Shown piece after piece: positions 1 through 8,563 of a stretch of DNA of 64,000 nucleotides (position 1 is the first letter of the stretch; each line of letters starts with the position of its first letter). This DNA is from Pyrococcus kukulkanii (GTDB taxonomy: Archaea > Methanobacteriota_B > Thermococci > Thermococcales > Thermococcaceae). The stretch lies in the NCBI RefSeq assembly GCF_041647995.1, contig NZ_JARRIB010000001.1, positions 600,300 through 664,299 of the forward strand. Reading direction: 5' to 3'. The translations under genes were made by a program, and so were the position numbers. The notes under the pieces were generated by a model. It made no database searches. It was not told where the DNA came from and saw only the letters and a list, made by a program, of their open reading frames with translations.

Positions 1-420
1 CTTAGTGTCCGCGATTACTGGCATAAAGTTTGTGTCCCCGTTCCACCTTGGCACTATGTGAAGGTGTACGTGCCCATCTATTCCAGCCCCGGCAACCTTG
101 CCTATATTAAAGCCCAGGTTAAAGCCATCGGGCTTCATGACCTTCCTTATGGCCTTCATTACCAATGCCGCTAGCTTCATGATTTCGAGCATCTCCTCCT
201 CCGTTAGATCCTCTATGCTACTCACGTGCCTGTACGGTGCAACCATAACGTGTCCAGGGTTGTAGGGATAGTTGTTCATTATTATGAAAGCATTCTTTCC
301 GCGGTATAGAATGAGCCTTTCCTTATCCCTGTTCTCCTTCGGGAAGTCACAGAAGATACAGCCCTCGTATTTGGGCGATCTTATATATTCAATCCTCCAT
401 GGGGCCCATAGTATCTTCAT
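1..420 (-). CDS. HIT family protein, 3' end cut off by the window
   Basis: The minus-strand frame from the ATG at 420 is open to the window edge (140 codons, no stop). It reads [14 protein letters not shown] and carries the histidine-triad signature HVHLH at residues 117-121, plus the CIFC pair (21-24) common near the N-terminus of archaeal HIT proteins, probably a zinc site. HIT proteins hydrolyse or transfer nucleoside monophosphates from nucleotide conjugates such as dinucleoside polyphosphates or AMP-lysine. The exact substrate here is unknown. The gene diverges from rps15 and has its own T/A-rich box at about 447-458. The remaining C-terminus, expected to be short, lies outside the window. 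Confidence 0.9.
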   Translation of the reverse strand, partial: MKILWAPWRIEYIRSPKYEGCIFCDFPKENRDKERLILYRGKNAFIIMNNYPYNPGHVMVAPYRHVSSIEDLTEEEMLEIMKLAALVMKAIRKVMKPDGFNLGFNIGKVAGAGIDGHVHLHIVPRWNGDTNFMPVIADTK

Positions 421-446
421 CTCACCACCCAATTAGGGACTGAAAG

Positions 447-492
447 GAATTTTTAAAAGCTTTAGCTATGTGCATAAACCTTTTAAATTAAT
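447..492. promoter_or_regulatory. divergent promoters for the HIT gene and rps15
   Basis: Two box-A-like elements lie in the 136-base gap. One is TTTTTAAAAG near 450-459, about 30 bases upstream of the HIT ATG on the minus strand. The other is CCTTTTAAATTAA near 478-490, about 70 bases upstream of the rps15 ATG. This implies that rps15 has a leader of roughly 45-50 bases. Confidence 0.5.
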
Positions 493-501
493 CCATTTAG
501 C

Positions 502-548
502 ATGACGCGAAGGGGCGGCTGGCTTGGGCTGGCCGTCACCATGGGAGG
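502..548 (+). promoter_or_regulatory. G/C-rich leader of rps15, possible structured regulatory RNA
   Basis: Between the promoter and the Shine-Dalgarno (GGGAGGTGGTG) of rps15 is a run of GGC/GGCC motifs (CGGCTGG ... CTGGCCG) that can pair as a short hairpin. It is far more G/C-rich than other intergenic DNA in the window. S15 represses its own translation in several bacteria by binding its mRNA leader; whether this holds in archaea is an inference. The leader could also simply be a stable 5' UTR. Confidence 0.3.
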
Positions 549-556
549 TGGTGTAA

Positions 557-1036
557 ATGGCGAGGATGCATGCTAGGAAGAGAGGCAAAAGCGGTTCAAA
601 GAGGCCCCCAAGGACTGCTCCCCCAATATGGCTTGAGCACATAACCGTTGAGGAGATTGAAAACCTAGTAGTTAAGCTAAGGAAGGAAGGTTACAGCACC
701 GCAATGATAGGGACGATCCTTAGGGATCAGTATGGGATTCCCACGGTCAAGCTCTTCAAGGATCCTGATAACCCCAACAGGAACCTAACGATAACAAGGA
801 TCCTTGAGAAGCATGGCCTTGCCCCGGAGATTCCGGAGGATTTGATGTTCCTAATTAGAAGGGCCGTCAACCTGAGGAAGCACCTTGAGCAGCACCCCAA
901 GGATCTGCACTCAATGCGCGGTTTGCAGTTGATCGAAAGCAAGATTAGAAGGTTAGTTAAGTACTACAAGAGGAAGGGCAAGCTTCCAAAGGACTGGAGA
1001 TACGACCCAGAGCAAGCAAAGCTTCTCGTTCGCTGA
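557..1036 (+). CDS. rps15: 30S ribosomal protein S15 (uS15)
   Basis: This is the archaeal/eukaryotic form of S15 (159 residues). It has the N-terminal extension [17 protein letters not shown], the [11 protein letters not shown] stretch, and the C-terminal helix region [20 protein letters not shown] that binds the three-way junction of 16S rRNA. A strong GGGAGGTGG precedes the ATG by about 6 bases. It heads a cluster with a DHH nuclease, pcc1 and rps3ae on the same strand, a gene order shared by Thermococcales, so these are probably co-transcribed. The protein is a primary binder of the small-subunit central domain. Confidence 0.97.
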   Translation: MARMHARKRGKSGSKRPPRTAPPIWLEHITVEEIENLVVKLRKEGYSTAMIGTILRDQYGIPTVKLFKDPDNPNRNLTITRILEKHGLAPEIPEDLMFLIRRAVNLRKHLEQHPKDLHSMRGLQLIESKIRRLVKYYKRKGKLPKDWRYDPEQAKLLVR

Positions 1037-1063
1037 TCTCCATTATTTCCTTTGGTGTTTTTC

Positions 1064-2491
1064 ATGGACAAGGGGGGATTCTTGGATAAGGTTAGGGAGG
1101 CCGTTGAGACCGTTAAAGTTCACATCGAGTTAGGTCACACTATAAGGATTATCTCCCATAGGGACGCAGATGGCATTACCGCGGGAGCAATTCTTGTGAA
1201 AGCCCTTTCTAGGGAGGGGGCCAAAGTTCACGTTTCAATAGTCAAGCAGGTTAGTGAGGAGCTCGTTAAGCAACTTAAGGAGGAGGACTATAGGATTGTT
1301 ATATTCTCTGATTTGGGCAGTGGGTCAATAAGCCTCATTAAGGAGCATTTAGGCGATAGAACGGTCGTTATTTTAGACCATCACCCTCCAGAAACAACGG
1401 AAACTCATGAAAGGCACATTCTCGTAAATCCAGTTCCCTTTGGGGCCAACAGCGTTAGGGATCTCAGCGGTTCCGGAGTTACGTACTTCTTCGCCAAGGA
1501 ACTTAACGAGAAGAACAAGGATCTTGCCTACATAGCGATAGTTGGTGCTGTAGGTGACATGCAGGAGAACGATGGAGTGTTCCATGGAATGAACCTTGAC
1601 ATCATAGAGGACGGCAAATCTCTGGGAATTCTTGAGGTTAGAAAGGAGCTAAGGCTCTTCGGTAGGGAGACTAGGCCCCTATACCAAATGTTAGCGTACG
1701 CAACGAACCCTGAGATACCTGAGATAACTGGAGATGAGAGAAAGGCTATTGAATGGCTGAGAAACAAGGGATTCAACCCTGACAAGAAGTACTGGGAATT
1801 GACTGAAGAGGAGAAGAAGAGACTTCATGACCTCTTAGTTATCCATATGATAAAGCATGGAGCGGGAAAGGAGGAGATAGACAGGCTAATTGGCGATGTC
1901 GTTATAAGCCCATTATATCCGGAAGGAGATCCAAGGCACGAAGCCAGAGAATTCGCAACTCTTCTTAACGCAACTGGGAGGCTCAACTTAGGTAACTTAG
2001 GCGTTGCGGTATGCTTGGGGAATGAGGAGGCATTTAAGAGGGCAATGAAGATGGTCGAGGACTACAAGAGGGAGCAGATAGAGGCGAGGAAGTGGCTGAT
2101 ACAGAACTGGAGTGGTGAAGTATGGGAGGGGGAGAATGTCTACGTTCTCTACGTCGGTAACAACATCAGGGACACCCTTGTCGGGATCGCCGCCAGCATG
2201 GCGATAAATGCGGGGCTTGCCAAGCCCGAAAAGCCGGTTATAGTGTTTGCCGACACTCCAGAGGATCCCAATATCCTAAAGGGGTCAGCGAGGACTACTG
2301 AAAAAGCTTTGGCCAAAGGGTACCACCTTGGAGAGGCCCTTAGAAAGGCTGCAGAAATAGTTGGGGGGGAGGGAGGAGGACATGCGATTGCTGCAGGGAT
2401 TAGAATTCCTAGGGCAAGGCTCGCAGAGTTCAGGAAGCTTATCGATAGATTGCTCGGGGAGCAGGTGAAAGAGCATGAATATCAAAGCTAA
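1064..2491 (+). CDS. DHH-family single-strand exonuclease, GAN/RecJ-like
   Basis: From ATG 1064 the protein is 475 residues with the RecJ/DHH motifs HRDAD (32-36), SDLGSG (about 82-87) and LDHHPPE (104-110), and a C-terminal DHHA1 domain with GGGHAIAAG. These are the metal-binding residues of DHH phosphoesterases. In Thermococcales the rps15-linked member is GAN, a 5'-3' exonuclease that binds the GINS complex of the replisome; I assign it to that group by family and gene neighbourhood. TTG 1052 and GTG 1055 are in-frame alternative starts, but ATG 1064 has GGTG at suitable spacing. It overlaps pcc1 by 17 bases. Confidence 0.88.
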   Translation: MDKGGFLDKVREAVETVKVHIELGHTIRIISHRDADGITAGAILVKALSREGAKVHVSIVKQVSEELVKQLKEEDYRIVIFSDLGSGSISLIKEHLGDRTVVILDHHPPETTETHERHILVNPVPFGANSVRDLSGSGVTYFFAKELNEKNKDLAYIAIVGAVGDMQENDGVFHGMNLDIIEDGKSLGILEVRKELRLFGRETRPLYQMLAYATNPEIPEITGDERKAIEWLRNKGFNPDKKYWELTEEEKKRLHDLLVIHMIKHGAGKEEIDRLIGDVVISPLYPEGDPRHEAREFATLLNATGRLNLGNLGVAVCLGNEEAFKRAMKMVEDYKREQIEARKWLIQNWSGEVWEGENVYVLYVGNNIRDTLVGIAASMAINAGLAKPEKPVIVFADTPEDPNILKGSARTTEKALAKGYHLGEALRKAAEIVGGEGGGHAIAAGIRIPRARLAEFRKLIDRLLGEQVKEHEYQS

Positions 2492-2726
2492 TGTTGAATT
2501 AGTGTGGGAGTACGATGATGAGAGGGTCGCAAAGGCTGTAGCTAATGCAGTAAATGTTGATAACATTTCTATCCCTGAAGAGCTTAAGAAAAGTTTAAAT
2601 CTTGTTACCTTCCCCGAAGGAGCGAAGGTAATAACAAAAGTTAAATATGAAGGAGAGATTGAAACCCTCATAGTCGCTCTCGATGATTTGATATTCGCGA
2701 TTAAAGTTGCTGAGGAGGTGTTATGA
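2475..2726 (+). CDS. pcc1: KEOPS complex subunit Pcc1
   Basis: An 83-residue protein of the Pcc1 family. It has a beta-rich N-terminus ([25 protein letters not shown]) and the typical [15 protein letters not shown] and [16 protein letters not shown] segments. In archaea Pcc1 dimerises and binds Kae1 within the KEOPS complex, which makes the N6-threonylcarbamoyladenosine of ANN-decoding tRNAs. It is translationally coupled on both sides, overlapping the DHH nuclease upstream and touching the rps3ae start downstream. The short length is normal for the family. Confidence 0.88.
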   Translation: MNIKANVELVWEYDDERVAKAVANAVNVDNISIPEELKKSLNLVTFPEGAKVITKVKYEGEIETLIVALDDLIFAIKVAEEVL

Positions 2727-3325
2727 TGGCAGCTAAGAGGAGAGTTAGCGCAACTAGGGATAAGTGGAAGCTAAAGCAGTGGTACATTATTTACGCTCCA
2801 GACTTCTTCGGGAGCGTTGAAGTTGGATTGACTCCGGCTGACGATCCTGAAAAGGTGCTCAACAGAGTTGTCGAGGTAACGCTAAAAGATGTAACTGGGG
2901 ACTTCACCAAGGGCCACGTCAAGCTTTACTTCCAGGTTTATGACGTCAAGGGACAGAACGCCTACACCAAGTTCAAAGGCATGAAGCTTGCGAGGAGCTA
3001 CATAAGGTCACTCGTTAGGAGGAGAACTACAAGGATCGACGGAATATTCAATATAACGACTAAGGATGGCTACAAGCTTAGGGTTATGGCCATGGCTATA
3101 GCAATGAGGAGAATCCAGACGAGCCAGGAGAGGGCCATAAGGAAGATCATGCAAGAGATAATCTACAAGAAAGCTGAAGAACTCAACTTCAAGGACTTCG
3201 TTCTCGAAGCCGTAAACGGAAAGATAGCTGCTGAGATAGCCAAGGAGGCAAAGAAGATATACCCGCTGAAGAAGGCGGAAATAAGAAAGATAAAGGTGCT
3301 TGGAGAACCCGAGGTTGCGGCTTAA
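2726..3325 (+). CDS. rps3ae: 30S ribosomal protein S3Ae (eS1)
   Basis: About 199 residues, matching archaeal S3Ae/eS1: [17 protein letters not shown] at the start, the [17 protein letters not shown] core and [15 protein letters not shown]. The GAGGAGGTG at 2712-2720 best fits ATG 2726; ATG 2723 is an in-frame alternative adding one Met. The start overlaps the last base of the pcc1 stop, so translation is coupled. It is a small-subunit platform protein. It ends four bases into the convergent Lrp-type regulator gene. Confidence 0.96.
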   Translation: MAAKRRVSATRDKWKLKQWYIIYAPDFFGSVEVGLTPADDPEKVLNRVVEVTLKDVTGDFTKGHVKLYFQVYDVKGQNAYTKFKGMKLARSYIRSLVRRRTTRIDGIFNITTKDGYKLRVMAMAIAMRRIQTSQERAIRKIMQEIIYKKAEELNFKDFVLEAVNGKIAAEIAKEAKKIYPLKKAEIRKIKVLGEPEVAA

Positions 3326-3768
3326 ATTATTTCAAATTTTGGAACTTTGCTCACGAATACTATTTCAACATTTTCTATATCTTTAACATTCGATAAGAAC
3401 TCATTAACCCTGTTTTCAGCGCCACTAAGATCCTTCGGAACGAGGATATGCACTATAAGGTTGTACCTTCCCACTCCCTTCTCCACAATTTTGACGTATT
3501 CAATATCGGAGATATCGCTGATGACCCTATCAACATCTGCCATCGGTTTTAGTTTTATCAGTACCACTGCATATATGTAACCTAATTTCTCAAGATCGGG
3601 TAGGATTGTAAATTTTTTGATAACTCCTAATTTTTTTAACTTCTCCATTCTCCTGGCAATTCTCTGCCTTGTTGTGTCCAACATTTCCGCTAATTCCCTA
3701 TAGGTAAGGCGAGAATTTTGGGATAATACCTTAATTAATTGCAAATCAACCTTATCGAGTTTCTTCAT
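3322..3768 (-). CDS. Lrp/AsnC family transcriptional regulator
   Basis: A 148-residue protein. The N-terminal winged helix ([28 protein letters not shown] then [23 protein letters not shown]) is followed by a C-terminal RAM/AsnC ligand domain ([12 protein letters not shown] ... [10 protein letters not shown]). Such proteins form octamers or dimers and often sense amino acids. The target is not evident from the neighbours: it converges on rps3ae and is followed on its own strand by a MazG-like gene after 80 bases. It is probably autoregulated, as is usual for the family, but I see no clear operator. Confidence 0.9.
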   Translation of the reverse strand: MKKLDKVDLQLIKVLSQNSRLTYRELAEMLDTTRQRIARRMEKLKKLGVIKKFTILPDLEKLGYIYAVVLIKLKPMADVDRVISDISDIEYVKIVEKGVGRYNLIVHILVPKDLSGAENRVNEFLSNVKDIENVEIVFVSKVPKFEII

Positions 3769-3847
3769 ATGCCCACCCTTTCTGATGAAGAATTGGCTCT
3801 ATAAAAACGTTTCGGATGATTTCCAATATTCCAAGATTATTGCAGCG

Positions 3848-4123
3848 TCACAAATCTCTCGTTGAATATTTTCTGATTGTATTTCTTAGGGCGTCCTCTA
3901 TGTCAATTTCGAAATAGTTGGCTATACAGACTAATGCAAAGAGAACATCTCCTATTTCCTCCCTTAGTTTTGATGGGTCTTTTTCCCCTTTGACGCCCTC
4001 AAAAGATAAAATTACATCGGCAAGCTCTCCAACTTCCTCAACTAGGGCAGTTAGCATTTGAGCTGGTGTCCAGTAGCCCCCCATTTTCTTTATTAGTTCA
4101 TCAACATCTTTCTGGAGGCTCAT
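3848..4123 (-). CDS. MazG-like nucleotide pyrophosphohydrolase
   Basis: A 91-residue all-alpha protein with the two acidic MazG motifs: EEVGELADV (about 29-37) and EEIGDVLFALVC (about 55-66). These co-ordinate magnesium and hydrolyse (deoxy)nucleoside triphosphates to monophosphates, probably house-cleaning of non-canonical nucleotides. Its start lies inside the end of the upstream ArsR-type gene (23-base overlap), so the two form an operon. The small size matches single-domain MazG/RS21-C6-like enzymes rather than the duplicated bacterial MazG. Confidence 0.85.
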   Translation of the reverse strand: MSLQKDVDELIKKMGGYWTPAQMLTALVEEVGELADVILSFEGVKGEKDPSKLREEIGDVLFALVCIANYFEIDIEDALRNTIRKYSTRDL

Positions 4124-4499
4124 AGTTCAAATCCTCCAGTAGGGCATCTAGATATTCCTTAAGTTTTTCCTTGTTTGTCCTATAGAATCTGAGCTTGCCT
4201 TCTCTCTTCTCCTCCAATATATTAAGCTCCTTCAAGATTCTTAAGTGGTGACTAACTAAGGTCTGATCGACTTCCAGAGCTTCAGCAATTAAGCATACAC
4301 ACATCCATCTGTTCATAAGCATCTTTAATATTCCATACCTTATTGGGTTGGAGAGTATCTTCAGAAATCTGTTAACATCGCTCCTTGGATAAACTTCTAT
4401 TTCTTCGTCAAGGTCCATGATATTACACTTTTCGAGGCATCTCATGACGGTCTTTTTTTGCCTTTCACTTAGTTTTTCAATAAGTTCCCTGACCTTCAT
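4101..4499 (-). CDS. ArsR-type winged-helix transcriptional regulator
   Basis: The protein from ATG 4499 has 132 residues. It contains FLKILSNPIRYGILKMLMNRW, then a helix-turn-helix (CLIAEALEVDQTLVSHHLRILKEL) and a wing (REGKLRFYRTNKEK), all typical ArsR. Two Cys pairs (CLEKC and CVC) could bind metal or respond to thiol redox state; that is inference. A longer frame reaches 4550, but a TATA-like TTTTTATACC (about 4532-4541) lies inside the extension and GGTGGAGATA precedes ATG 4499, so the shorter start is right. It overlaps the MazG-like gene and probably regulates itself. Confidence 0.85.
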   Translation of the reverse strand: MKVRELIEKLSERQKKTVMRCLEKCNIMDLDEEIEVYPRSDVNRFLKILSNPIRYGILKMLMNRWMCVCLIAEALEVDQTLVSHHLRILKELNILEEKREGKLRFYRTNKEKLKEYLDALLEDLNYEPPERC

Positions 4500-4616
4500 T
4501 ATCTCCACCAACTTATAGTGTGGAACTAAAGGTATAAAAATTTGTTTCATCTGAATTTATCCCAATCCAAAAAGCTTTTTCAGGAAGGAACTTAAGAACT
4601 AAGGGAGGGTAAGAAA

Positions 4617-5372
4617 GTGGAGGTTGTGGAGTTCACGATGAAGCATGGGGGATTTATTGTAGGTGAAAGCGTTCATGAACCCATAGAGGATAACATGGCA
4701 AGGTTTCTTGCCAGGGTTTCAAATACCGTTCTGATGAAGTTTCCAGAATACATAGAAGAAGTTGTGGACGTTAAAGGTATACTGACCCTTATTCCTCAGG
4801 GGAGCCTTGAAGAGAAGCTTAAAGTTCTAAAATCTCCGGGAATATCAAGGAAGATAGGAAACTATGTAAGAGAGGAAAATAAAAAGCTAAAGAAATTATT
4901 AATTGAAGTTGCAAAGGCAGTCCTCACGAGGGAAGCTCTAAAGGGAGAATTACCAGTGGAGTTCCCTGGGGGTAGGATAGAAGAACTAAAGATCGAGCCA
5001 AGGTATAAGGAGGATCACGTAAACTTTACAGTTAAATATGGAGAGTGGATCGTTGTTAAGAGGCTTATAATCGACGAGAAAACTCCAATGCTTGACGTAG
5101 CAAGATTACTTGCGAGCATAAATGAGACAACCATTAATAAAATACCGAGATTTGCGAGGATTGACATGGATAGAATAGAGGAACACTTCTCAGAGTTTAG
5201 GAAGGTTAGGAAAGCAGAAGACATAGCAAGGCTTGTTGGAAAGTTTAGGGAATTTAAACCGGAAAATAACATTGAGATCAGGTACGCAGTGAACGTTATG
5301 TTGTCAAAGCTGAACCTAACGATAGACCCCCCAGCCAAAAACCTTGAGAAGTACCTCGAGAAAGCGGGATGA
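4617..5372 (+). CDS. DUF2666-like protein with internal duplication
   Basis: A 251-residue soluble protein starting at GTG 4617 behind GGGAGGGT. It contains two copies of a module: FTMKHGGFIVGESV ... ARFLARVSNTVLMKFP (about 6-48) and FTVKYGEWIVVKRLI ... ARLLASINETTINKIP (about 141-180), each followed by a helical segment. I place it in DUF2666, a family of unknown function limited to euryarchaea; this is a recognition from memory. The TGA stop is also part of the C box of a C/D sRNA, so transcription of the two may be linked. Confidence 0.7.
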   Translation: MEVVEFTMKHGGFIVGESVHEPIEDNMARFLARVSNTVLMKFPEYIEEVVDVKGILTLIPQGSLEEKLKVLKSPGISRKIGNYVREENKKLKKLLIEVAKAVLTREALKGELPVEFPGGRIEELKIEPRYKEDHVNFTVKYGEWIVVKRLIIDEKTPMLDVARLLASINETTINKIPRFARIDMDRIEEHFSEFRKVRKAEDIARLVGKFREFKPENNIEIRYAVNVMLSKLNLTIDPPAKNLEKYLEKAG

Positions 5373-5422
5373 TGAAGCCGAGGACACCTGACTGGTGATG
5401 ATTCTTCGCTTCGCCGACCGGT
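5362..5422 (+). ncRNA. C/D box guide sRNA (candidate a)
   Basis: The order is C box ATGATGA (5369-5375), 12-base guide AGCCGAGGACAC, D' box CTGA (5388-5391), C' box GTGATGA (5395-5401), second guide, then D box CCGA (5414-5417, one change from CTGA). CGG before C can pair with CCG after D to give the terminal stem. Spacing fits archaeal 2'-O-methylation guide RNAs bound by L7Ae, Nop5 and fibrillarin. The RNA overlaps the stop codon of the upstream gene and lies just before the GTG start of the PrsW gene. Confidence 0.72.
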
Positions 5423-5431
5423 GGTGATACA

Positions 5432-6145
5432 GTGTCCTTCCTCACTTACCTCATATTTTTCGCATATGCGCCTGCTCTGGCTCTACTCTGGTATTTCTAC
5501 CACCAAGACAAGCTCGAGCCGGAACCGAAAAAAGTTGTAATAAATACTTTCATACTGGGTGGTAGTCTGTCAATAGCCATCGCCGTAATCCTTGAGAACA
5601 TCTTGGTGCCAAGATGGTTTCAAACTATCCCTGCTCTCCTTCCAGCCACGTTCTTTTATATGGCTCTAGTTGCCGGGGTAGTTGAGGAACCAGCCAAGGC
5701 AGTGGCAATAAAGTATGCGTATAATACAGGCAACTTGTTTGGCATAATGGATGGAGTAATCTATGGAGTTGCTGCCGGGTTGGGCTTTGCGGCCACGGAA
5801 AACCTCCTATATGGTCTGGGATACGGTCTGGGAACCACGATTTCAAGGGCTTTATTAACACCTTTTGCCCATGCAACATGGAGTGCCATAGTGGGAGTGG
5901 GGTATGGACTAAAGGCGGAGGGAAAGGTTTACACAGTTGCCCCTTACTTTATTATAGCAATGTTCCTGCATTTCCTATGGGATTACTTTGCGTTCCTCTC
6001 CACAATAGTTTCCCTTTATTCCATATTACTCTGGCTACTACTATTGCTAAACTTCCTAATCCTGAGGAGATTGATAATCCTAGGTAAGATTGAGGATATG
6101 CAGAGGTATTGGTGGTATTGGTTGCTGGGTGGTAGGAGATGGTAG
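5432..6145 (+). CDS. PrsW-family intramembrane metalloprotease
   Basis: A 237-residue polytopic protein (about 7-8 membrane helices). Its motifs are those of PrsW/CPBP-type intramembrane proteases: EEPAK (85-89), ATENLLY (121-127), HATWS (147-151) and HFLWD (180-184). The Glu and His residues would bind zinc within the bilayer. Bacterial PrsW cleaves an anti-sigma factor; archaea lack these, so the substrate is unknown. The start is GTG 5432 behind GGTGGTGAT. The 3' end overlaps the next small gene by 7 bases, suggesting an operon. Confidence 0.82.
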   Translation: MSFLTYLIFFAYAPALALLWYFYHQDKLEPEPKKVVINTFILGGSLSIAIAVILENILVPRWFQTIPALLPATFFYMALVAGVVEEPAKAVAIKYAYNTGNLFGIMDGVIYGVAAGLGFAATENLLYGLGYGLGTTISRALLTPFAHATWSAIVGVGYGLKAEGKVYTVAPYFIIAMFLHFLWDYFAFLSTIVSLYSILLWLLLLLNFLILRRLIILGKIEDMQRYWWYWLLGGRRW

Positions 6146-6345
6146 ACGTAACCAATGTCCTCTTGGAGGTAAGGCCTTACATTGAATACTATGAGAGGCT
6201 AAAAGAGCTTGTAGAATCACTATCAAAAGAATCCCCCACGATAGAAGAGTTAATAACTAAGCTTGAGGACATTGAAAAGCAGAGCGAAGAGCCATTTAAG
6301 ACCGATATAAGGATATTACTAAACCATTTAAGGTCCCTCAGGTGA
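6139..6345 (+). CDS. small helical protein of unknown function
   Basis: 68 residues, highly charged and predicted helical (YIEYYERLKELVESLSKE ... EELITKLEDIEKQSEE). I do not recognise the family. It overlaps the end of the PrsW gene by 7 bases and has GGTAGGAG before its ATG, so it is probably translated with it. It could be a partner or regulator of the protease, which is only an inference from coupling. Its end overlaps the 3' part of an sRNA on the other strand. Confidence 0.55.
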   Translation: MVDVTNVLLEVRPYIEYYERLKELVESLSKESPTIEELITKLEDIEKQSEEPFKTDIRILLNHLRSLR

Positions 6346-6392
6346 TGCGGACCTCATCACGAATCAGCCGGTTGATCCATCATCATCGGGTG
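6333..6392 (-). ncRNA. C/D box guide sRNA (candidate b), guide matches the 16S rRNA 5' end
   Basis: Minus strand: C box ATGATGA (6380-6386), guide TGGATCAACCGG, D' CTGA (6364-6367), C' GTGATGA (6355-6361), guide GGTCCGCATCAC, D CTGA (6338-6341). All four boxes are canonical. The first guide is complementary over 11 bases to CCGGTTGATCC, the conserved start of archaeal 16S rRNA, placing the predicted 2'-O-methyl on the first U after CCGG by the D-plus-five rule. It is transcribed away from a second sRNA on the plus strand. Confidence 0.88.
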
Positions 6393-6426
6393 AAAGTATT
6401 TAAGCAGGGTTAGGTATAAAACGATG

Positions 6427-6486
6427 TCCGATGATGGTAACAGGGTAGCTGCCGAGTTGATGAGGAAGCCGTTCCAGACTGAGGAG
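6427..6486 (+). ncRNA. C/D box guide sRNA (candidate c)
   Basis: C box ATGATGG (6431-6437), guide TAACAGGGTAGCTG, D' CCGA (6452-6455), C' TTGATGA (6457-6463), guide ending in GCCGTTCCAGA, D CTGA (6479-6482). A TATA-like GTATTTAAGC lies near 6395-6404, at promoter distance. The frame through this RNA is open and continuous with the next small gene, which would otherwise suggest a false N-terminal extension. Confidence 0.75.
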
Positions 6487-6531
6487 GAAAAAGTTTTATT
6501 CCCACAAAATAACCTTTTGATGGTGGTGCTT

Positions 6532-6744
6532 ATGTATATGGCAGAATTCAAGCTAAGATTTGGAAACAGAAAGTGGTACGTCAGAAGAATCGTTGAAGCT
6601 GATAGTTATGAAAAAGCAGTTGAGCTTGCAAAGAAGTATGCAGAGCTAATGAACAAGGGAGAAGTAAAGTGGGAACTTGCAGACGTTTACGAGGCAGCGA
6701 GACCCTTAATGATTGGAGAGGAAGAGATCAAGAAGCTCGAGTGA
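6532..6744 (+). CDS. small conserved-looking protein of unknown function
   Basis: From ATG 6532 (or 6538) the product has about 70 residues: [38 protein letters not shown] and so on. It looks like a small alpha/beta domain, with a strand-rich start followed by an amphipathic helix typical of cell-surface or ribosome-sized small folds, but I do not recognise it. The in-frame extension to 6424 is rejected because a C/D sRNA occupies it, AAAGTTTTATTCC (6490-6502) looks like its promoter, and GGTGGTG precedes ATG 6532. The end overlaps the convergent asparaginase gene by 17 bases. Confidence 0.65.
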   Translation: MYMAEFKLRFGNRKWYVRRIVEADSYEKAVELAKKYAELMNKGEVKWELADVYEAARPLMIGEEEIKKLE

Positions 6745-7714
6745 GCTCTCCAGCTATATTCTTCTTCATTAACTCTCTAACTTCTTCAACTTTTCTTGTA
6801 TGGCCCAAGACCCACATTAGCTTTGTAACGGTGGCTTCCTTTGTCATGTCCCCAGCGGGAATTACCCCAGCCCTAAGGGCCATCCTCCCTACCTTGTACC
6901 TCATTAGATCAACACCGTCGTAAACTGCCTGGGTCGTCATCACAACTGGCACGCTTGCTGAGACTTTCGATATAGTCTCCAGAAGGTCACTGTTTCTATA
7001 GGGAATACCCCCAGCTCCATACCCTTCTATTATTATTCCCTTGTATCCTGCTTCTATGGCCTTAGATATTATATCCCCCGATAGCCCAGGGATCAACTTG
7101 AGAACAAGGATCTTTGGTTCATGTCTTGTATCTAATGTTAAGCTGGAACTTGCGATATTTGGTCTATAAAGGATTTTTATTTCATTGTTCTCAAGCTTTG
7201 CTATCACGGGGTAATTTATACTCTCAAAAGCGTCCTTGCTCATAGTTCTAACTTTTGACGTTCTAACCCCAAGCATTATCTTCCCATTGAAGGATACAAA
7301 GATACCCCCTATGCCTTTTTCAAGGAATTTTATTGCCGTTAGAAGGTTTAAAGGAGCATCACTGTTTTTTTCTGTGAGTGGAATCATTGAGCCAGTTATG
7401 ACTACAGGTATATCAACGCCTCTAACCATGAAAGACAACATTGAAGCCGTGTATGCGAGGGTGTCTGTCCCATGGGTTATCAGAATTCCGTCGAATTCGC
7501 TTGCCCTCTTATATACCTCCTCGGCTAATTTAACCCAATCTGACGGCTGAATTAAAGTGCTATCTATGTTCATCAAATCCACAAATTCAATCTCATGATC
7601 AACCTTTATGCGTGAAATCTTTAGAATCTCTTCTGCGGAAAGAACGCTCTCATAACCCTCACTTCCCTTCACGCTCGCAATAGTTCCCCCCATTCCGATC
7701 ATGAGGAGCTTCAT
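6728..7714 (-). CDS. L-asparaginase, archaeal type I
   Basis: A 328-residue enzyme of the archaeal/bacterial type I asparaginase family, hydrolysing asparagine to aspartate and ammonia. The catalytic threonines and partners are present: GGTIAS (T11), HGTDT (T83, D84) and RTSKVRT (K154). These are the same positions as described for the Pyrococcus enzymes. There is no signal peptide, so it is cytoplasmic. A clear TATA element lies upstream at about 7768-7778. It is divergently unrelated to its neighbours, but its linkage to the DUF4152 nuclease gene is the same as in P. furiosus. Confidence 0.95.
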   Translation of the reverse strand: MKLLMIGMGGTIASVKGSEGYESVLSAEEILKISRIKVDHEIEFVDLMNIDSTLIQPSDWVKLAEEVYKRASEFDGILITHGTDTLAYTASMLSFMVRGVDIPVVITGSMIPLTEKNSDAPLNLLTAIKFLEKGIGGIFVSFNGKIMLGVRTSKVRTMSKDAFESINYPVIAKLENNEIKILYRPNIASSSLTLDTRHEPKILVLKLIPGLSGDIISKAIEAGYKGIIIEGYGAGGIPYRNSDLLETISKVSASVPVVMTTQAVYDGVDLMRYKVGRMALRAGVIPAGDMTKEATVTKLMWVLGHTRKVEEVRELMKKNIAGELTRAS

Positions 7715-7765
7715 TTAATCACCATACCTACTACAATGGTTCAAATTTAGAATTTTTGGCAAATT

Positions 7766-7780
7766 GTTTATAAAAATTTT
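7766..7780 (-). promoter_or_regulatory. TATA promoter of the asparaginase gene
   Basis: On the minus strand AATTTTTATAAAC (about 7767-7779) is a near-consensus archaeal box A about 55 bases before the ATG at 7714. Confidence 0.55.
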
Positions 7781-7800
7781 AAGCAAAAATTGGCGATATG

Positions 7801-8490
7801 TCAATGTTTGGAGGTAACTTCGAATATAAGAAACCTTCTAACCAAGGGATTTGGATATACCTCCCACTTTAAGCCTTCTGGAGGTTCGAACTTAACTACT
7901 CCAAAAAGACCGTATTCCCTGGGATCAAGGCTTCTTCCTATTACTTTATTCCCCTCTATACTAACCTCCATATACCGTGGGAGACCTACAAGCACATGAC
8001 CCTTCTCCTGGGCTTCTTTAATGGCCCAAATAGCTGAGTATATTCCAGAGTATATCTCTGCTATCCTTATAGGAACGCTACTCTTTCCGATTGCCACTAT
8101 CTCTATTCCAGTTTCCTCCCAGAATCTTCTAGCTAAGGGCTGAAGTTCCTTCGAAAGATCTTTCCAGACTTCTTTACCCCTATCGGATATTCCAAGGGCA
8201 TCTATCGTTGGCTCATCAAGCTTTCTAACCTCTATCCCACCCAATGTAGAATCTAAGTGGATAACATCAGGCTTAACTTTTTTAGCAAGCTCTATTGCCA
8301 ATTCCATCTCATCCTTAATTGCCTGTCTCCCACTAAGATCGTAATCATAGGGGTTCGCAAAGCGAACCATAACTTCACTTGCGGTTTTATACGGCTTTTC
8401 AACGAGAACTGCCACCGTCGCTATTAATCCTAAGGGCTGGAAAGTATCATCAAGGACCGCTCCTCCAGTATCAGCAGCTACGATTCTCAT
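7801..8490 (-). CDS. DUF4152 protein, RNase H-fold nuclease candidate
   Basis: A 229-residue protein starting MRIVAADTGGAVLDD. Conserved acidic residues (D7, and D/E in VIHLDSTLGGIEVRKLDEPTIDALG) fit an RNase H-like active site. The P. furiosus member of DUF4152, adjacent to asparaginase there as here, has been solved as an RNase H-type fold with single-strand exonuclease activity; this is from memory. The cellular role is unknown. The gene begins at ATG 8490 behind GGGGGTGATTG and is transcribed toward the asparaginase promoter region. Confidence 0.72.
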   Translation of the reverse strand: MRIVAADTGGAVLDDTFQPLGLIATVAVLVEKPYKTASEVMVRFANPYDYDLSGRQAIKDEMELAIELAKKVKPDVIHLDSTLGGIEVRKLDEPTIDALGISDRGKEVWKDLSKELQPLARRFWEETGIEIVAIGKSSVPIRIAEIYSGIYSAIWAIKEAQEKGHVLVGLPRYMEVSIEGNKVIGRSLDPREYGLFGVVKFEPPEGLKWEVYPNPLVRRFLIFEVTSKH

Positions 8491-8563
8491 TCAATCACCC
8501 CCTGAAAGCGTTAATTGGGAATTACTTAAGCATTTTCAAGGGTATAAGAATTGATGGTTAGCT

